Source of the DNA: Gracilaria domingensis | Taxonomy: Eukaryota > Rhodophyta > Florideophyceae > Gracilariales > Gracilariaceae | Reading direction: 5' to 3' | Length of the DNA stretch: 29,760 nucleotides | NCBI GenBank assembly: GCA_022539475.1 | Contig: VCMS01000601.1 | Coordinates: forward strand, 1-29,760 | In this document: one piece after another, positions 29,401 to 29,760 of the stretch | Numbering within the stretch: position 1 is the first letter of the stretch | How the letters are laid out: every line of letters begins with the position of its first letter | Program-made: the position numbers and the translations under genes | The notes under the pieces: generated by a model | Database searches by the model: none | What the model was told of the DNA's origin: nothing | The model's input: only the letters and a program-made list of their open reading frames with translations

Positions 29401-29760
29401 GCGACGGATAATGGTGTCCCTAAATGGGAGGAGTTGGAAGAAGTTCGGGAGTTCGGAGATGTGTCGGGGAAGTTGGTGGACTTCTTCGAGAATGAGTATG
29501 GAGCGATGCCGGATATACGGAAAGGAGAGGAACAGAAGTCGTTTGTTCAAATAATCAACGATGATGAAGGATGGAAGGACGGTAGCGATGGACCATTTGA
29601 GGGGAGAGTGATGTCGACACGTTGGGGTACGGTGGAGAAGCCGGAGGATAATGAGGAGCTCAGGTGGGTTGTAAGATCGCGTGCTTTACTTGATGTTCGA
29701 ATGGGTACAATTGCTGCGGCTTTGGGACTATGGGACAATGAAAGGGAGGCTGTGAAGATG
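26470..29760 (+). CDS. Large nuclear-type protein with ParB/Srx-like and 2OG-oxygenase-like domains (3' end beyond window)
   Basis: One uninterrupted frame of 1,097 codons runs to the window edge. The ATG at 26470 is the first after an in-frame TAG at 26458-26460. Copy 1 (to 17431) suggests about 208 more residues. Residues 160-217 are H1-like, with repeated S/P-A-T/S-K-R words. Residues 305-435 look like a ParB/sulfiredoxin-type domain: KRHVEALVKSMEERGI, PVVAL, then FIVDGLHRLKA (380-390) with the D-G-x-H-R signature (D383, H386, R387). A helical region follows, then an NLS, RKKRRK (738-743), after SSEEE. From about 845 begins the C-terminal part; NGYCVLDGF (969-977) is the typical first strand of phytanoyl-CoA-hydroxylase-like oxygenases, whose HxD...H site is read in copy 1. 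ParB-type domains bind palindromic DNA, CTP or nucleotide substrates; the oxygenase would hydroxylate an unknown substrate, possibly nucleic acid or protein. Not a known textbook fusion to me. Confidence 0.75.
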   Translation, partial: MKPTRVRKRTQSVTPRTRRSTRLLQGGMRVSLQMDIEDEGKVIVGEALLHGIGSVLRRELHGKQLDTGLVVVHNILISRSGQTFYPYRAEGPDLPQYIQDLRTAAPWDEKMMESVAASIPASKRGTVSAMSEVMTPTSRTEPIRSSSTPRGSASVAPPRAGPSSITKRSMETRASPATKRTGQTKSTSATKPTASKRASPAMNQTVDTRGSSASKQTVQQGTAVQEEEDEIMKGPLPDADAQSAQGAGPSVPQTAPETAEQQDDDVVLLSARMARSSVSGERSGTQGTPTRSKTYRRIRQKVPKVNLNQYRMVVVTVDITLVDTPPNLLRGVSKRHVEALVKSMEERGILQSMCSPVVALQDATTGERDTDKGRLTKKCFIVDGLHRLKAIQYLAATGAPKWKRLAQFWRCNLLIRRDGRPIGMKELLCVASYLNESTSTMRRMMFADKIHSIVSVVAILIEDVEGVTPADVDPAEVTEVLKESQLIGTVQERQYLRYANVALQLMSREGMLAHFEDICETVSDIGLTHLSHTPLYVLDAEEFSFILDCLQMFLLKGKSTKTKQWKSFEEVRGFFYDREVSLFRAARAVRNELNEEESMEVFLKREVSLSAPSNEDDVEDPDNNAAVYQFLLGQVVNFNTLPRVRSRTNSIRTATTSVQNRLRTMLKVIPPPAPVKQSVTKRRTPAAAAATSASEEGEPRRSARERAQVSYREIEHGRNRGAIEVLDSSEEEQRAPPRKKRRKTFTQQMRSTLNSMTPDDLMSQLNEHVLRGRSMKVQFVALGEGANAENAGSSAFVDDDELLSVTVPRVVTVEKDAAPDDQQETGGGSFDDELPTALPESEEHGLVRGDPYDGPLNPSWCGYARLRPQEWQGKNVIEHKDPWLRVIHLPKGHRSELLSVSNLRDVHHLVFWHAARAEHRLRAETFGMQYPRTRPTGMDDEEVLWVAAKEHDEFGQMFFARMQAELRQNGYCVLDGFATDNGVPKWEELEEVREFGDVSGKLVDFFENEYGAMPDIRKGEEQKSFVQIINDDEGWKDGSDGPFEGRVMSTRWGTVEKPEDNEELRWVVRSRALLDVRMGTIAAALGLWDNEREAVKM
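29002..29760 (+). repeat. Long direct repeat, copy 2 (partner at 16041-16804)
   Basis: The clean copy of the sequence that follows the assembly gap. Here the frame is unbroken from residue 845 of the large gene onward, so the indels of copy 1 are the derived or erroneous state. The repeat runs off the window end. Confidence 0.93.

Overview
The window reads as nuclear (or nuclear-associated) eukaryotic DNA. Protein genes are compact and intron-poor, no bacterial operons or ribosome-binding sites are visible, polyA/T tracts occur, and two 76-nt segments have GT...CTAAC...AG spliceosomal intron form. A red macroalga is my best guess from the compact genes separated by decayed retroelements, but no marker gene in the window proves it. 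A run of exactly 50 N (15991-16040) joins two unlike contigs.

Left contig, 1-15990: no intact gene. It is a retroelement graveyard. The best-supported relic is a Ty1/copia-like reverse transcriptase/RNase H stretch (8400-10860). A possible copia integrase end (3190-3350) and a possible Gag zinc-knuckle relic (13470-13640) are weaker. Between relics lie a 45-nt T tract, a 25/26-bp hairpin (6230-6289), a duplicated intron-bearing segment (6553-6691 and 6920-7055) and a tight cluster of three strong stem-loops (7109-7260).

Right contig, 16041-29760: gene-bearing. It opens with the 3' part of a large gene whose near-complete second copy (26470 to beyond the window end) closes the window; 16041-16804 and 29002-29760 are the same sequence about 12.96 kb apart in direct orientation. 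The large gene encodes a nuclear-type protein with an H1-like basic tail, a ParB/sulfiredoxin-like domain, an NLS, and a C-terminal 2-oxoglutarate/Fe(II) oxygenase-like domain. In between lie two tail-to-tail HAD phosphatase paralogues (one dead, one with a 1-nt frame break), a ketopantoate-reductase-like gene, the 3' half of a ribulose-phosphate 3-epimerase, a tandem stem-loop array, a broken coiled-coil protein gene and a minus-strand gene with an alternative-frame NLS.

The most unusual structure is 24831-26410. Two divergent genes (minus strand from 24818, plus strand from 26470) have mirror-image promoter arms. Between them sits a nested foldback region with six 74-86-bp near-perfect palindromes sharing one design: GC-rich ends, G/C tracts and a TTAGGGTA-NN-TACCCTAA core whose two centre bases are GG in three copies and CC in three. 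A ParB-like gene beside a palindrome array, in a unit bounded by direct repeats, suggests a plasmid-like or transposon-like replicon. That is a hypothesis; assembly artefact and ordinary gene duplication are the main alternatives.
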